A stretch of DNA of 64,000 nt. Source: Paenibacillus selenitireducens (lineage in GTDB: Bacteria; Bacillota; Bacilli; Paenibacillales; Paenibacillaceae). How positions within the stretch are numbered: the stretch's first letter is position 1; every line of letters starts with the position of its first letter. Positions 7,808 to 20,231 of this stretch are shown in pieces. Under the pieces are notes generated by a model. The model did not search any database. It was not told the DNA's origin and saw only the letters and a list, made by a program, of their open reading frames with translations. The stretch lies in contig NZ_MSZX01000022.1 of NCBI RefSeq assembly GCF_002021565.1, positions 27 to 64,026 of the forward strand, written 5' to 3'. Made by a program: the position numbers and the translations under genes.

Positions 7808-8599
7808 CTATTTTTCAATAGATAACTCATTCAAATCATAGCCGACTTCCCATAGCGTAAGACCGTGCGCCACAGCCGTAGGTCCTGCAGCAGAGCGATC
7901 TTCCGCAGCAATAATGCCGGGGATATCTTCACTCTTAAACTTGCCTTGACCTACCCGTACTAACGTCCCCATCATAATCCTCACCATATGCTGTAAAAAA
8001 CCGTTACCGGTCACATAGGTGTGTATGATGCCTTGGTCTCTGGTACCTGGAATCGCTGAGCTTACATCGTGTTCCATCCACGCTTTGTAAATCGTGCGAA
8101 CATGACTTGCCTTCGTCGATTTGCGCGATGCAAATGAAGTATAGTCGAACGTCCCTACCATATGCGATAGCGCTGTGCGCATCTCTTCGATGTCCAGTTT
8201 CGTAGGATGATGAAATTCATAAGCGCGATTAAAGACATCGGGAAAAGCGTTCGCGTTGATCGTATAGCGGTATGTCTTCCAATGCGCGCTGTGGCGTGAA
8301 TGGAATGACAAAGGTACTTCCTGAGCGGACCTGATGACAATGTCATTAGGAAGACGTGTATTCAACGCAAGACACCAACGCTCAATAGGAATAGAAGATT
8401 GCGTCTCAAAATTGAAAACCTGAGCCCTTGCGTGTACACCGGCATCGGTACGACCAGAAGCAATAATCTTCACCGTCTCCCCCGTTAACGCATGGATCGA
8501 GGCTTCAATATAATCTTGAATGGTATTCTCGCCAGGTTGTGTCTGAAACCCGTGATAACGCGTTCCATCATAGCTGACGACCATAAAGAGATTACGCAT
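7808..8599 (-). CDS. truA: tRNA pseudouridine(38-40) synthase TruA
   Basis: A 263-residue pseudouridine synthase that modifies positions 38-40 of the anticodon arm. The catalytic motif is GRTDAGVHARAQ with nucleophile Asp52, and the N-terminal motif is YDGTRYHGFQ. The start is the ATG at 8597-8599 with GGGGAGGGG before it. An in-frame extension upstream would be encoded by repeat DNA and is rejected. In B. subtilis truA follows ecfA1-ecfA2-ecfT; here it follows a 570-base array of hairpin repeats, and no clear promoter is seen. Confidence 0.96.
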   Translation of the reverse strand: MRNLFMVVSYDGTRYHGFQTQPGENTIQDYIEASIHALTGETVKIIASGRTDAGVHARAQVFNFETQSSIPIERWCLALNTRLPNDIVIRSAQEVPLSFHSRHSAHWKTYRYTINANAFPDVFNRAYEFHHPTKLDIEEMRTALSHMVGTFDYTSFASRKSTKASHVRTIYKAWMEHDVSSAIPGTRDQGIIHTYVTGNGFLQHMVRIMMGTLVRVGQGKFKSEDIPGIIAAEDRSAAGPTAVAHGLTLWEVGYDLNELSIEK

Positions 8600-8631
8600 T
8601 GGATCCCCTCCCCCGATGTTGATGTAATGCA

Positions 8632-8858
8632 TTGCTGCGAAGCTTAGAACGCTGCGAGGTTTGCTTCGTAGAACAAAGAGCTGCGAAGCAGTCGCTGCCC
8701 ACAAGAGGGTGTTCCACTTCGAAGCATAGAACGCTACCAAAGGTAGTCGTTCCCATTCAATGGTGTTGCTCCGAAGCACAAGAACGCTGCAAAGCAGTCG
8801 TTCTCCCTCAAGCATTTCCTCTTCGAAGCATAGAACGCTACCGAAGGTAGTCGTTCTC
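8632..8858. repeat. tandem hairpin-repeat array, 52-base period
   Basis: Successive units share CGAAGCATAGAACG ... CGTTCTCCCTC. The last three start 52 bases apart (CGAAG at 8720, 8772 and 8824). Each holds a hairpin: 8729-8752, 8782-8803 and 8833-8856, with outer GAACG/CGTTC, inner CTACC/GGTAG or CTGC/GCAG, triloop AAA or GAA, and an unpaired T on the 3' side. More diverged units lie at 8652-8671 (stem CTGCGAGG/CTTCGTAG) and 8677-8696. The array is intergenic and has no credible open reading frame. Confidence 0.85.
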
Positions 8859-8890
8859 CCTCAAAAAAGTTGCTGGCAGCACGAGCAGAA

Positions 8891-8923
8891 AGCGTGTCCA
8901 GCTAAGAGCTGGACAGTAGCGCT
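8891..8923. repeat. hairpin repeat, AGCG-type
   Basis: Outer AGCG/CGCT, inner TGTCCAGCT/AGCTGGACA, loop AAG, four unpaired bases (GTAG) on the 3' side between inner and outer stems. It shares the AAGCGTGTCC opening with the elements at 8967 and 38044. Confidence 0.8.
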
Positions 8924-8966
8924 CCCTATGAGCCCCCGTAACTCCCCAGCATTCCCGCACGACTTC

Positions 8967-9034
8967 AAGCGTGTCCTGTAAACCTAAGCCGGTGCCGCAA
9001 GGCAATCGGTTTAGGTTTACAGGACAGACGCGTT
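8967..9034. repeat. long hairpin repeat, AGCG-type
   Basis: A 16-bp perfect stem (8972-8987 with 9011-9026) is extended by GCCG/CGGT and TGCC/GGCA, with outer GCG/CGC and unpaired GA between. It begins AAGCGTGTCC like its neighbour at 8891, so it looks like the same element with a longer inner arm. Confidence 0.85.
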
Positions 9035-9090
9035 CCCCCACCAAACCCCGCCATCGAAGCACCAAAAGCACCTCAATGAGCGACAGTTCC

Positions 9091-9157
9091 GGGAGTCCAG
9101 AGGGTGGAACCCTCTGGGGTCCACCTTCCTGAGGAGGAAGGGGGATTTAGGGGGATG
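9091..9157. repeat. composite palindromic repeat, copy 1
   Basis: It opens with GTCCAGAGGG, pairs CCAGAGGG with CCCTCTGG, then CCTTCCT with AGGAAGG, and ends GGGGGATTTAGGGGGATG. The second copy is at 38121-38179. The ends are identical while the second palindrome differs in sequence but not in pairing. Confidence 0.85.
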
Positions 9158-9173
9158 GTCGTCCAGCATAAAA

Positions 9174-9217
9174 GAAAAAAGGGTTTGATCAGAACCCGAA
9201 GATTCTGTCCACCCTTT
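9174..9217 (-). terminator. terminator of the S10-spc-alpha cluster
   Basis: In minus-strand RNA, AAGGGT pairs with ACCCTT and CAGAA with TTCTG around a TTCG-containing loop, followed by six T. It lies 13 bases after the rplQ stop and closes the large ribosomal protein transcript. Confidence 0.85.
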
Positions 9218-9229
9218 CTCATTGGTCAA

Positions 9230-9595
9230 TTAAGCGCGATCCACTAGTTCTAAATAAACCATAGGTGCTGAGTCTCCACGACGAGGCCCTAGTTTAAGAA
9301 TACGAGTGTATCCACCTGGACGCTCCGAGTAACGAGTGGCTAATTCTGAGAACAATTTTTGAATTGCATCTTGCTCACCGTTAATCGTTTCGCGACGAAC
9401 GAATGCTGCTACTTGGCGGCGTGCACTAAGATCACCACGTTTTGCTTTCGTAATCAGCTTTTCAGCGATCGAACGAACTTCTTTAGCTTTCGCTTCAGTC
9501 GTTTGAATGCGCTCATATAAGAACAAGTCAGTAACCAAGTCACGGAACAATGCTTTACGTGCGCTAGAGTCACGACCTAACTTTTGGTATGCCAT
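9230..9595 (-). CDS. rplQ: 50S ribosomal protein L17
   Basis: A 121-residue bL17 near the polypeptide exit tunnel. The family opening is [20 protein letters not shown] and the end is [16 protein letters not shown]. The start at 9595 follows AAGGAGGGG. Last gene of the alpha-operon portion, 33 bases after rpoA, and followed by a terminator. Confidence 0.98.
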   Translation of the reverse strand: MAYQKLGRDSSARKALFRDLVTDLFLYERIQTTEAKAKEVRSIAEKLITKAKRGDLSARRQVAAFVRRETINGEQDAIQKLFSELATRYSERPGGYTRILKLGPRRGDSAPMVYLELVDRA

Positions 9596-9628
9596 GTATT
9601 TCCCCTCCTTCGCTTGCAAAAATCTAGT

Positions 9629-10573
9629 TTAGTCTTCCATTCGTAAACCCAAACCAAGTTCTTCGAGTTTCTCTTGTACTTCTTCCAAAGATTTGCGTCC
9701 GAGGTTACGGACTTTCATCATATCTTCTTCCGTTTTCGTAATCAACTCTTGAACGGTATTGATTCCAGCGCGTTTCAGGCAGTTATAAGAACGAACGGAA
9801 AGATCTAGTTCTTCGATAGTCATCTCCAGAACTTTTTCTTTCTTATCTTCTTCTTTTTCAACCATGATTTCCGCATCTTTCGCTTCGTCCGTTAATCCTA
9901 CGAAGAGCATCAAATGCTCAGTTAAGATTTTCGCACCTAAGCTCACTGCTTCTTCAGGTCGAATACTTCCATCAGTCCACACTTCGAGGGTCAGCTTGTC
10001 ATAATTCGTTACTTGCCCAACGCGAGTGTTCTCAACTGTATAGTTGACGCGAGAAATTGGCGTGTAGATCGAATCCACAGGGATCACACCGATTGGTTGA
10101 TCTTCTGATTTATTCTTATCTGCTTGCACATAACCGCGGCCACGATTTGCAAAGATACGCATATGCAAACGTGAACCTGGCGACAATGTCGCAATGTGAA
10201 GATCTGGGTTCAAGATTTCAACATCGCTATCAGCGCGAATGTCTCCAGCTGTTACCGGACCCTCACCTTCCGCATCAATTTCCAACACTTTCTCTTCGTC
10301 GGAATGAATTTTAAGCGATAGGCCTTTTAAGTTTAGAATGATTTCCGTAACGTCTTCAATAACGCCCGGAATCGTTGAGAACTCGTGTAACACGCCGTCG
10401 ATTTGAACAGAGGTTACAGCAGCACCCGGTAACGAAGACAATAGAATACGACGCAAGGAGTTACCAAGCGTAGTACCATATCCACGTTCCAATGGTTCTA
10501 CAACGAACTTTCCGTAAAGACCCTCTTCATTAAGGTCTACGGTTTCTATTTTCGGCTTTTCGATTTCAATCAC
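9629..10573 (-). CDS. rpoA: RNA polymerase alpha subunit
   Basis: A 314-residue alpha subunit. The N-terminal assembly domain ([21 protein letters not shown] near residues 35-55) is followed by an acidic linker and the C-terminal DNA-binding domain with two helix-hairpin-helix segments ([12 protein letters not shown] and [12 protein letters not shown]). The start is GTG at 10571-10573, giving [18 protein letters not shown] lies seven bases upstream. A small stem-loop (TTCAAACG with CGTTTTGAA) sits just before that site. It follows rpsK after 123 bases, in which weak internal promoter sequences may exist. Confidence 0.98.
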   Translation of the reverse strand: MIEIEKPKIETVDLNEEGLYGKFVVEPLERGYGTTLGNSLRRILLSSLPGAAVTSVQIDGVLHEFSTIPGVIEDVTEIILNLKGLSLKIHSDEEKVLEIDAEGEGPVTAGDIRADSDVEILNPDLHIATLSPGSRLHMRIFANRGRGYVQADKNKSEDQPIGVIPVDSIYTPISRVNYTVENTRVGQVTNYDKLTLEVWTDGSIRPEEAVSLGAKILTEHLMLFVGLTDEAKDAEIMVEKEEDKKEKVLEMTIEELDLSVRSYNCLKRAGINTVQELITKTEEDMMKVRNLGRKSLEEVQEKLEELGLGLRMED

Positions 10574-10696
10574 TGAATTACCCTCCTTCAAAACGTCGCT
10601 CCGTTTGAAACCTTATTTTCAGTCGAATCATGTAGTATGCCTAAACAACCATTATTTACAAGTTGATAGTATTTTATACCACATTAAGGTCTGCCA

Positions 10697-11092
10697 CTAG
10701 ACACGACGACGTTTTGGCGGGCGGCATCCGTTATGCGGGATAGGAGTAACGTCTTTGATCATGTTAACTTCCAAGCCAGCTGCTTGCAAAGAGCGGATTG
10801 CCGCTTCGCGACCAGCGCCTGGACCTTTAACCATAACCTCAACAGCTTTCATCCCGTGTTCCATTGCTGCTTTAGCTGCAGATTCTGCTGCCATTTGAGC
10901 TGCGAACGGAGTACTTTTACGCGATCCTTTAAAACCAAGACCACCTGAGCTCGCCCAAGAAATTGCATTTCCGTGCGGATCAGTAATCGTTACGATCGTG
11001 TTGTTGAACGTAGAACGAATATGAGCAACGCCGGATTCAATATTTTTGCGATCACGACGTTTCGTACGTACGACTTTTTTCGGTTTAGCCAT
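10697..11092 (-). CDS. rpsK: 30S ribosomal protein S11
   Basis: A 131-residue uS11 of the 30S platform. Family motifs are [20 protein letters not shown] and the C-terminal [10 protein letters not shown]. It follows rpsM after 18 bases with GGGAGGAT upstream, and precedes rpoA. Confidence 0.98.
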   Translation of the reverse strand: MAKPKKVVRTKRRDRKNIESGVAHIRSTFNNTIVTITDPHGNAISWASSGGLGFKGSRKSTPFAAQMAAESAAKAAMEHGMKAVEVMVKGPGAGREAAIRSLQAAGLEVNMIKDVTPIPHNGCRPPKRRRV

Positions 11093-11110
11093 GTCTGTTA
11101 TCCTCCCTTC

Positions 11111-11479
11111 TTATTTCTTTTTATTCGCTACAGTACGACGAGGACCTTTACGCGTACGAGCGTTAGTTTTTGTACGTTGTCCACGAACAGGTAATCCACG
11201 ACGGTGACGAACACCACGGTAGCAACCAATTTCGATTAAACGTTTAATATTCAAGCTAATTTCACGACGAAGGTCACCTTCAACCTTGATCGTTTTGTCG
11301 ATTGTTTCACGAAGTTTACTAACTTCGTCCTCTGTTAAGTCGCGAACACGAGTGTTCACATCAATGCCTGTTGTGCTCAAAATTTTCTGGGAAGTTGTTC
11401 TTCCGATACCGAAAATATAAGTTAAGGCGATCTCAACGCGCTTATCACGTGGCAAATCCACACCAGCTATACGTGCCAT
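11111..11479 (-). CDS. rpsM: 30S ribosomal protein S13
   Basis: A 122-residue uS13 of the 30S head, contacting the large subunit and P-site tRNA. It begins [21 protein letters not shown] and has the basic C-terminal tail [21 protein letters not shown]. It follows rpmJ after 19 bases. Confidence 0.98.
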   Translation of the reverse strand: MARIAGVDLPRDKRVEIALTYIFGIGRTTSQKILSTTGIDVNTRVRDLTEDEVSKLRETIDKTIKVEGDLRREISLNIKRLIEIGCYRGVRHRRGLPVRGQRTKTNARTRKGPRRTVANKKK

Positions 11480-11498
11480 TTTACGCTACACCCCCTTC

Positions 11499-11624
<126 letters not shown>

Positions 11625-11673
11625 CTAAAAGTTTCTGTGACAGAAACTGTTTTCCACGTTATAGATCATCGAC

Positions 11674-11889
11674 CTATTTGCGGTACGTTATACGACCTCT
11701 GGATAAATCATAAGGTGATAACTGTATGACCACTTTGTCTCCTGTCAGGATACGAATGAAGTGCATCCGCAGCTTACCGGAAACGTGGGCAAGAATTTGA
11801 TGACCATTCTCGAGTTCAACTTTAAACATTGCATTCGGCAACGGTTCAATAACCGTTCCTTCAACTTCAATGACATCTTCTTTGGCCAC
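11674..11889 (-). CDS. infA: translation initiation factor IF-1
   Basis: A 71-residue S1-like OB-fold protein that binds the 30S A site during initiation. It begins [20 protein letters not shown]. The start codon is GTG at 11887-11889 after AAAGGAGA. It lies two bases after the KOW gene and before rpmJ, the usual order. Confidence 0.97.
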   Translation of the reverse strand: MAKEDVIEVEGTVIEPLPNAMFKVELENGHQILAHVSGKLRMHFIRILTGDKVVIQLSPYDLSRGRITYRK

Positions 11890-11891
11890 AG

Positions 11892-12203
11892 TTATTCTCC
11901 TTTCTCAACATGAATTGCGGTGGTCTCGATAAACTTGGAAATTGCGAACCGCAACTTCCCGTTCGTTACCCGTCCGCTCTCGTCTAAACTATTTACAACT
12001 TCACTGCTAATCGTAGGCTGCAATTGCAAATGAATCAGGTTCTTCTTTTTCGGTTGATCAAACTTACGTTTGTCCCCATCTGCAAGGAGTACGAACTTGG
12101 AATCCACGATTCCGACGATAACCGCATATTGTCCAGCGTCCCGACCTCGTATAATTTGAACGAATTGACCGATTTGTGGGTTTTGATTGTTATTCACGTT
12201 CAT
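11892..12203 (-). CDS. KOW-domain RNA-binding ribosomal-type protein
   Basis: A 103-residue protein with an N-terminal KOW motif ([21 protein letters not shown]) like that of eukaryotic L14e/L27e-type proteins. A gene of this kind lies between map and infA in many Firmicutes (ybzG in B. subtilis); it is presumed to bind RNA or ribosomes, function unproven. The start is taken as ATG at 12201-12203; the GTG just before it, directly after the map stop, is an alternative. Coupling to map is likely because there is no real gap. Confidence 0.9.
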   Translation of the reverse strand: MNVNNNQNPQIGQFVQIIRGRDAGQYAVIVGIVDSKFVLLADGDKRKFDQPKKKNLIHLQLQPTISSEVVNSLDESGRVTNGKLRFAISKFIETTAIHVEKGE

Positions 12204-12206
12204 CAC

Positions 12207-12959
12207 CTACACATCCAGTTTCGTGAAAATCTCGAAGCCATCTTCTGTTACAGCAACGGTGTGTTCGAAGTGAGCACATATATCGCCGTTCAACGTCACG
12301 ACCGTCCAATTATCTTGTAACGTCTTCACATAACGTTCGCCCGCAATAACCATCGGTTCAATGGCCAAGACCATGCCTGGTTTGAGCCGCGGTCCGCGAT
12401 CGGGAATACCATAGTTCGGAATTTGTGGTTCTTCATGTAGGCTTTCACCGATTCCATGCCCGACATATTCACGAACAACTGAAAAACCGGCATCTTCAAT
12501 GCAACGTTGAATCGCGTATGAAATTGTATATAAACGAACATCCGGTTTGACTAGTGCGAGTCCAGCATAGAGAGATTGCTCCGTTACCTCTAAGAGTTTC
12601 TTAGCGGCATCCGTAACTTCACCTACAGGATAAGTCCATGCGGAATCTCCGTGGTATCCTCGATACTGAGCACCGATGTCAATACTTATGATGTCGCCTT
12701 CGTTTAATTTCCGATTGCCGGGTATGCCATGAACCAACTCTTCATTGACTGAAGCGCATATGCTGCCAGGAAAACCATTATAGCCTTTGAAAGAAGGTGT
12801 AGCATGCTGACTGCGAATATAGTTCTCCGCGATAGCGTCTAACTCTCGAGTCGTTATACCAGGTTGAACCGATTGTTTCATCAAGCGATGCGTTTCCGCA
12901 ACAATTCTCCCTGCTTCCTTCATAAAGCCTAATTCCACTTCAGACTTGCAAATGATCAT
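12207..12959 (-). CDS. map: methionine aminopeptidase, type I
   Basis: A 250-residue dinuclear-metal peptidase that removes the initiator methionine. Ligand motifs visible are [15 protein letters not shown] (two Asp), [14 protein letters not shown] (His) and AIEPMV (Glu). It lacks the insertion typical of type II enzymes. It follows adk after five bases and abuts the KOW gene, the conserved adk-map-infA order. Confidence 0.98.
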   Translation of the reverse strand: MIICKSEVELGFMKEAGRIVAETHRLMKQSVQPGITTRELDAIAENYIRSQHATPSFKGYNGFPGSICASVNEELVHGIPGNRKLNEGDIISIDIGAQYRGYHGDSAWTYPVGEVTDAAKKLLEVTEQSLYAGLALVKPDVRLYTISYAIQRCIEDAGFSVVREYVGHGIGESLHEEPQIPNYGIPDRGPRLKPGMVLAIEPMVIAGERYVKTLQDNWTVVTLNGDICAHFEHTVAVTEDGFEIFTKLDV

Positions 12960-12964
12960 TACGT

Positions 12965-14996
<2,032 letters not shown>

Positions 14997-14997
<1 letters not shown>

Positions 14998-15437
14998 TAG
15001 ATCACCTCGGTTTTACCGCCGGCAGCCTCGATTTTCTCTACCGCAGATTGAGAGAACTTATTTGCTTTAACAGTGAGTTTTACAGTAACTTCACCGTTTC
15101 CTAGAACCTTAATTCCAGCCATAGGATTTTTAACAATACCGCTTTCCATAAGGACTTCTGGAGTTACTTCAGTACCTTCTGCAAAGTTGTTAAGTTCCTC
15201 GATGTTCACGATCGCAAACTCTTTACGAGTAGGGTTGTTAAAGCCGCGTTTAGGCAAGCGACGATATAGTGGGTTTTGTCCACCCTCGAAGCCAGGACGT
15301 ACGCCACCGCCGGAGCGAGAGTTTTGACCTTTATGACCACGACCAGATGTCTTACCCGTACCGCTCGAAGTACCGCGACCTACGCGTTTACGTTCTTTGC
15401 GGGAACCTGGAGAAGAAACAAGCTCATGTAACTTCAT
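14997..15437 (-). CDS. rplO: 50S ribosomal protein L15
   Basis: A 146-residue uL15. It begins [20 protein letters not shown] with the Gly/Arg-rich extension that follows. The start at 15437 is preceded by GAAGGAGGTG; an upstream in-frame start lacks this. It overlaps secY by one base. Confidence 0.98.
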
Positions 15438-15480
15438 CGTTCGTTGCACCTCCTTCATATTTCTACAGCAAAATTATATC

Positions 15481-15666
15481 TTAAGCTTCGACTTCTGTAA
15501 CAGAAATCAAATGGCTAACTTGGTTAACCATTCCACGAATCGCCGGGCTATCGTTATGAACAACAGTTTGGTTGATTTTACGCAAACCTAGACTGTTGAC
15601 AGTTTTACGTTGTGTTTCCGGACGACCGATCAAACTGCGTACGAGGGTAACTTGTAATTTAGCCAA
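15481..15666 (-). CDS. rpmD: 50S ribosomal protein L30
   Basis: A 61-residue uL30, short bacterial form. Motif: [20 protein letters not shown]. It sits between rpsE (13 bases) and rplO (43 bases) as in the standard spc order. Confidence 0.97.
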   Translation of the reverse strand: MAKLQVTLVRSLIGRPETQRKTVNSLGLRKINQTVVHNDSPAIRGMVNQVSHLISVTEVEA

Positions 15667-15679
15667 CGTGAATCCCTCC

Positions 15680-16177
15680 TTAACCTAACAGTTCTTCTAC
15701 GGTTTTACCGCGCAATTTAGCAACATCTTCAGCACGTTTCAGACGAGACAAGCCTTCAAGTGTTGCATTCACCATGTTCATGGAGTTCGAAGAACCTAAG
15801 GATTTTGTTAAAATATCGCCTACACCAGCAAGCTCAAGAACCGCACGAACCGGTCCGCCTGCAATAACTCCAGTACCTTCAGATGCTGGTTTCAAAAGCA
15901 CATGGCCTGCACCGAATTTACCGTTAACAAGGTGAGGAATGGTTGTTCCTACGAAAGGAACATGGATCAGGTTTTTCTTAGCATCTTCGATACCTTTGCG
16001 AATCGCATCAGGTACTTCAGAAGCTTTACCGATTCCAGCGCCAACCCAACCTTTGCCGTCGCCGACAACTACTAGCGCACTAAAGCTGAAACGGCGTCCG
16101 CCTTTTACAACTTTCGCTACGCGATTAATATTTACAACTTTTTCAGTTAGTTCTAAAGTGTTCGGATCTACACGCAA
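15680..16177 (-). CDS. rpsE: 30S ribosomal protein S5
   Basis: A 165-residue uS5. The N-terminal double-stranded-RNA-binding fold ([21 protein letters not shown]) and C-terminal domain ending [12 protein letters not shown] are present. It helps decoding accuracy and mRNA unwinding. It follows rplR after 24 bases. Confidence 0.98.
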   Translation of the reverse strand: MRVDPNTLELTEKVVNINRVAKVVKGGRRFSFSALVVVGDGKGWVGAGIGKASEVPDAIRKGIEDAKKNLIHVPFVGTTIPHLVNGKFGAGHVLLKPASEGTGVIAGGPVRAVLELAGVGDILTKSLGSSNSMNMVNATLEGLSRLKRAEDVAKLRGKTVEELLG

Positions 16178-16201
16178 GTCGTTTACCTCCTTATTTATTG
16201 A

Positions 16202-16570
16202 TTAGAATTCAAGACCTGCTTCGCGAGCTGCGTCAGCTAATGCTTGAATCCGTCCATGATACAAATAACCGCCACGATCGAAAACAACTTGCACATGTCC
16301 AGCTTCTTTCGCACGTTTAGCGACTAATTCGCCAACTTTGCGAGCTGCTTCAACGTTACCGCCGTTACCGATTTGACCTTGTAATTCTTTATCCATTGTG
16401 GAAGCTGCAGCAACAGTTTTTCCAGTTACATCATCGATCAATTGTGCGTACACATGTTTTGCCGAACGGAAAACGCTCAAACGAGGACGCGCTGTAGTTC
16501 CTTCAATTTTTTTACGAACACGAAGGTGTCTTTTCAAACGAGCTTTGTTTTTATCTGCTTTGGTAATCAT
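16202..16570 (-). CDS. rplR: 50S ribosomal protein L18
   Basis: A 122-residue uL18 that binds 5S rRNA together with L5. Motifs: [18 protein letters not shown] and [20 protein letters not shown]. It follows rplF after 75 bases. Confidence 0.98.
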   Translation of the reverse strand: MITKADKNKARLKRHLRVRKKIEGTTARPRLSVFRSAKHVYAQLIDDVTGKTVAAASTMDKELQGQIGNGGNVEAARKVGELVAKRAKEAGHVQVVFDRGGYLYHGRIQALADAAREAGLEF

Positions 16571-16645
16571 GCCTTTGTTTCACTCCCTTCTGTCTGCCAA
16601 TCAACCAGGATGGTTGTCTAAGCTACACGTAAAAGATCATGGATC

Positions 16646-17188
16646 TTATTTCTTCTTACCAGCTTTACCTTCTTTACGGATAATACGTTCACCTTCGTAC
16701 TTAATACCTTTACCTTTGTAAGGTTCTGGTTCACGAACGGAACGGATTTTCGCAGCATAAGCACCTACGCGCTCTTTGTCGATCCCTTTAACGATAATTT
16801 TCGTGTTGGATGGAACTTCGAACTCGATGCCAGCTTCTGGTGTAATCTCAACTGGGTGAGAGTAACCAACGTTAAGAACAACTTTATCACCGGATTTATT
16901 TGCACGGTAACCTACGCCGACTAACTCAAGGGATTTCGAGAATCCTTCAGTTACACCACTAACCATGTTAGAGATGATACTGCGAGTCGTTCCGTGTAAT
17001 GAACGGTGAACTTTATTATCAGAAGGACGAACAACCGTGATCACGTTCTCCTCAACAGATACTTGAATATCTTTGTGGTATTCACGAGTTAATGTTCCTT
17101 TAGGTCCTTTAACTGTAATGACGCTATTATCCAAAGTGACATCAACGCCACTTGGTACTGTAATTGGTTTGCGACCAATACGAGACAT
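16646..17188 (-). CDS. rplF: 50S ribosomal protein L6
   Basis: A 180-residue uL6 at the base of the stalk. It begins [15 protein letters not shown] and carries the signature [12 protein letters not shown] near the end. It follows rpsH after 29 bases. Confidence 0.98.
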   Translation of the reverse strand: MSRIGRKPITVPSGVDVTLDNSVITVKGPKGTLTREYHKDIQVSVEENVITVVRPSDNKVHRSLHGTTRSIISNMVSGVTEGFSKSLELVGVGYRANKSGDKVVLNVGYSHPVEITPEAGIEFEVPSNTKIIVKGIDKERVGAYAAKIRSVREPEPYKGKGIKYEGERIIRKEGKAGKKK

Positions 17189-17217
17189 GTGTTACACCTC
17201 CTAACTTTGCGGTATTA

Positions 17218-17616
17218 TTACCAAACGTAGCAGACAACTTCTCCGCCGGATTTAGATTGACGAGCTTCTTTATCAGTCATAACTCCCTTAGAAGTGGAGA
17301 TAATCGCGATACCTAGTCCGCCCAATACGCGAGGAACTTCATTGCTCTTCGTGTATACGCGTAGACCTGGTTTACTGATTCTTTTCAAGCCAGTGATGAC
17401 ACGCTCACTGTTCGGGCCGTATTTCAAGAAAATACGGATAATCCCTTGTTTGTTATCTTCGATGTATTCTGCATCACGGATAAAGCCTTCACGCTTAAGG
17501 ATTTCAGCGATTTGCTTCTTAATAGTCGAAGCAGGCATTTCAACCGTCTCATGACGCACTACGTTCGCATTGCGAATACGTGTAAGCATATCTGCAATCG
17601 GATCTGACATAACCAT
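17218..17616 (-). CDS. rpsH: 30S ribosomal protein S8
   Basis: A 132-residue uS8, binder of 16S helix 21. It begins [20 protein letters not shown] and ends [10 protein letters not shown]. The first ATG is used because AAGGAGG is nine bases upstream and relatives start MVMTDP; the ATG two codons later is possible. Confidence 0.98.
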   Translation of the reverse strand: MVMSDPIADMLTRIRNANVVRHETVEMPASTIKKQIAEILKREGFIRDAEYIEDNKQGIIRIFLKYGPNSERVITGLKRISKPGLRVYTKSNEVPRVLGGLGIAIISTSKGVMTDKEARQSKSGGEVVCYVW

Positions 17617-17647
17617 AAGTGTAAACCTCCTTCCCGTTATAGGGTGA

Positions 17648-17833
17648 TTACCAACTTGCTTTTTTAACGCCAGGGATCTGGCCTTTATACGCTAATTCGC
17701 GGAAACAAATCCGGCAAATTTTGAATTTTTGTAATACGGAATGTGGACGACCACAACGCTCACAACGTGTGTAAGCACGTACTTTGTATTTCGGTGTGCG
17801 TTGTTGTTTAACTTTCATCGAAGTTTTTGCCAC
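17648..17833 (-). CDS. rpsN: 30S ribosomal protein S14, zinc-binding type
   Basis: A 61-residue short uS14 with four zinc ligands Cys24, Cys27, Cys40 and Cys43 (CERC, CRIC). This is the zinc-plus paralog; Bacillales often also carry a longer zinc-free one elsewhere. It is placed between rplE and rpsH as usual. Confidence 0.97.
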   Translation of the reverse strand: MAKTSMKVKQQRTPKYKVRAYTRCERCGRPHSVLQKFKICRICFRELAYKGQIPGVKKASW

Positions 17834-17883
17834 TTAATTTTGCACCTCCTGCAAACTTGTTCACCAAGTTATCCTCTAAAGGA

Positions 17884-18426
17884 TTATTTTACGAAAGGCA
17901 TGCCAAGTTGTGTTAACAACTCGCGGGACTCTTCGTCAGTTTTTGCTGTAGTAACGATAACGATATCCATACCACGTACTTTATCAACTTTATCGTACTC
18001 GATCTCTGGGAAAATCAACTGTTCTTTCAAACCAAGCGTGTAGTTACCGCGACCATCAAATGCTTTGTTCGATACACCGCGGAAGTCACGTACACGAGGA
18101 AGTGTAACGTTGAACAATTTGTCTAAGAAGTAGTACATACGCTCACCACGAAGGGTAACTTTCACACCGATTGGCATATTCTCACGAAGTTTGAAACCAG
18201 CGATGGATTTCTTCGCGCGAGTGATAACCGGTTTTTGACCAGCGATTAATTGCATGTCCGCAACAGCTGCATCAAGTACTTTGGAGTTGGAGACTGCGTC
18301 ACCCACACCCATGTTGATAACAACTTTCTCAATCTTCGGTACTTGCATTACCGTCGAATAGTTGAATTTTTGCATTAACGCTGGCGTAATTTCATTTAAG
18401 AAACGTTCTTTCATTCTTACTGCCAT
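17884..18426 (-). CDS. rplE: 50S ribosomal protein L5
   Basis: A 180-residue uL5, which binds 5S rRNA. Motifs: [20 protein letters not shown] and RDFRGV. Start after GGAGGTCCATG at 18426. It follows rplX after 32 bases. Confidence 0.98.
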   Translation of the reverse strand: MAVRMKERFLNEITPALMQKFNYSTVMQVPKIEKVVINMGVGDAVSNSKVLDAAVADMQLIAGQKPVITRAKKSIAGFKLRENMPIGVKVTLRGERMYYFLDKLFNVTLPRVRDFRGVSNKAFDGRGNYTLGLKEQLIFPEIEYDKVDKVRGMDIVIVTTAKTDEESRELLTQLGMPFVK

Positions 18427-18458
18427 GTTACATGGACCTCCTTTCCATCAAAAGTGGA

Positions 18459-18812
18459 TTAGTCAATAACTTCTCCGGATTTTTTCGCAACGCGAACTTT
18501 TTTACCGTTATCCAACACTTTGTATCCGATACGTGTTACGCCGCCGCTCTTCGGATCCACGTGCATGACGTTCGAAACGTGGACTGGAGCTTCTTGCTCA
18601 ATGATACCGCCTTGTGGATTCGCTTGAGATGGCTTCGCATGTTTTTTGACCATGTTTACACCTTCCACAAGAACGCGGTTTTCACGAGGATATGCTGCGA
18701 TAACGCGGCCTTTTTTGCCTTTATCTTTACCGGAAATAACAATAACAGTGTCGTCTTTTTTCACGTGCAATTTATTGTTATGAGACTCGAGAACTTTCTT
18801 TAATCTCGGCAT
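18459..18812 (-). CDS. rplX: 50S ribosomal protein L24
   Basis: A 117-residue uL24 with a KOW motif ([19 protein letters not shown]), an early assembly factor near the exit tunnel. It follows rplN after 65 bases. Confidence 0.98.
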   Translation of the reverse strand: MPRLKKVLESHNNKLHVKKDDTVIVISGKDKGKKGRVIAAYPRENRVLVEGVNMVKKHAKPSQANPQGGIIEQEAPVHVSNVMHVDPKSGGVTRIGYKVLDNGKKVRVAKKSGEVID

Positions 18813-18877
18813 TTAGTTACACCTCCTGTTTCTTGCAACAAGCAAGTCTATCTGTTCATGTCCCTTAATAGAGGGAA

Positions 18878-19246
18878 TTAGATTACTTCAGGAGCCAAGG
18901 AAACGATTTTCATGAAGTCTTTGTCGCGAAGTTCGCGAGCAACAGGTCCGAAAATACGAGTTCCGCGTGGTCCTTTATCGTCCTTAACAACAACCGCTGC
19001 ATTCTCGTCAAATGCGATGTAAGAACCGTCTTTACGACGAACAGAACGCTTCGTACGTACGATAACAGCTTTTACAACATCACCCTTTTTGACAACGCCG
19101 CCTGGTGTTGCTTGTTTTACAGAACATACAATTACGTCACCGATGTGGCCGACACGACGTCCTGTGCCACCTAATACACGGATACACATTAATTCTTTTG
19201 CACCAGAGTTGTCAGCGACAGCCAAACGTGTAAATGGTTGAATCAT
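18878..19246 (-). CDS. rplN: 50S ribosomal protein L14
   Basis: A 122-residue uL14, which contacts the 30S subunit. It begins [20 protein letters not shown] and ends [12 protein letters not shown]. First gene after rpsQ (34 bases). Confidence 0.98.
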   Translation of the reverse strand: MIQPFTRLAVADNSGAKELMCIRVLGGTGRRVGHIGDVIVCSVKQATPGGVVKKGDVVKAVIVRTKRSVRRKDGSYIAFDENAAVVVKDDKGPRGTRIFGPVARELRDKDFMKIVSLAPEVI

Positions 19247-19280
19247 TCGAATTTCCTCCTTTCGGGAAAATGACCCGTCC

Positions 19281-19547
19281 TTAGATGATTACTGCTTCTT
19301 CAACAATCTCAACGAGTCTCCAGCGTTTATCTTTCGAAATTGGACGAGTTTCCATGATTTTCACAGTATCGCCAATTTTAGCTTGATTGTTCTCATCATG
19401 CGCTTTAAATTTTTTCGTGTATTTAATACGCTTGTGGTACAAGTCATGCTTTTTATAAGTTTCAACAGCAACTACAATAGTTTTTTCCATTTTGTCGCTT
19501 ACCACTTTACCGATTTGCACTTTACGAGCATTACGTTCTTCGCTCAT
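19281..19547 (-). CDS. rpsQ: 30S ribosomal protein S17
   Basis: An 88-residue uS17 OB-fold protein. Motifs: [19 protein letters not shown] and [29 protein letters not shown] precedes the ATG. It follows rpmC after 57 bases. Confidence 0.97.
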   Translation of the reverse strand: MSEERNARKVQIGKVVSDKMEKTIVVAVETYKKHDLYHKRIKYTKKFKAHDENNQAKIGDTVKIMETRPISKDKRWRLVEIVEEAVII

Positions 19548-19604
19548 ATTCTGCCTCCTTCCTGAATGCGTTATGTCTCATGAAGTTGATGACATAAGCT
19601 TCAA

Positions 19605-19805
19605 TTAACTGATGATCCCAAGTTCTCTTTCACGTAATACGGTTTTAGCACGAGCTATTTCCTTACGCACATCACGAATCCGAGTCGGGTTATCAAGTTG
19701 ACCAGTAGCCAATTGAAAACGGAGGTTAAAGAGTTCTTCTTTAAATCCGGCAATTTTTTGTTCAATTTCAGCAGTGGTTAAGTTGCGAAGTTCATTAGCT
19801 TTCAT
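19605..19805 (-). CDS. rpmC: 50S ribosomal protein L29
   Basis: A 66-residue uL29 at the tunnel exit. It begins [16 protein letters not shown]. The ATG at 19803-19805 is chosen over a GTG four codons earlier, since it gives the usual length and GGTGG is at proper distance. The gene starts inside the 3' end of rplP (11-base overlap in another frame), so its binding site is rplP coding sequence. Confidence 0.96.
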   Translation of the reverse strand: MKANELRNLTTAEIEQKIAGFKEELFNLRFQLATGQLDNPTRIRDVRKEIARAKTVLRERELGIIS

Positions 19806-20229
19806 TTGCTTCACCACCCAATTCTTCTCGTTTCACAAACTTAGTTTTGCATGGCAGTTTGTGAGCCGCAAGACGCATTGCTTCACGAGCAATCTCTTCC
19901 GATACACCAGCAAGTTCGAACATGATCTTACCTGGTTTAACTACTGCCACCCATTTTTCTACGTTACCTTTACCGGAACCCATCCGCACCTCTAGAGGCT
20001 TTTGCGTAATTGGTTTGTCCGGGAAGATTTTAATCCATACTTGACCGCCACGTTTGATGTAACGAGTCATTGCGATACGAGCTGCTTCGATCTGGCGGTT
20101 CGTAATCCATGTAGGTTCCATAGCTACCAAACCGTATTGTCCAAAGTTCAACTCTGTGCCGCCTTTAGCACGACCTCTCATGTTACCGCGTTGTTGCTTA
20201 CGATGTTTTACACGTTTAGGTACCAACAT
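19795..20229 (-). CDS. rplP: 50S ribosomal protein L16
   Basis: A 144-residue uL16, which helps place A-site tRNA. Motifs: [20 protein letters not shown] and the N-terminal [12 protein letters not shown]. It overlaps rpmC by 11 bases and follows rpsC after two bases. Confidence 0.98.
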   Translation of the reverse strand: MLVPKRVKHRKQQRGNMRGRAKGGTELNFGQYGLVAMEPTWITNRQIEAARIAMTRYIKRGGQVWIKIFPDKPITQKPLEVRMGSGKGNVEKWVAVVKPGKIMFELAGVSEEIAREAMRLAAHKLPCKTKFVKREELGGEANES

Positions 20230-20231
20230 GA

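Noticed and set aside
8632-8858. Resemblance to a CRISPR array (regular 52-base repeats)
   Set aside because: Conserved and variable parts together form a hairpin in each unit, there are no unique spacers of constant size, and no cas genes are present.
8632-9229. Several small reading frames on both strands
   Set aside because: They are made of hairpin repeats, lack ribosome binding sites and have unlikely compositions.
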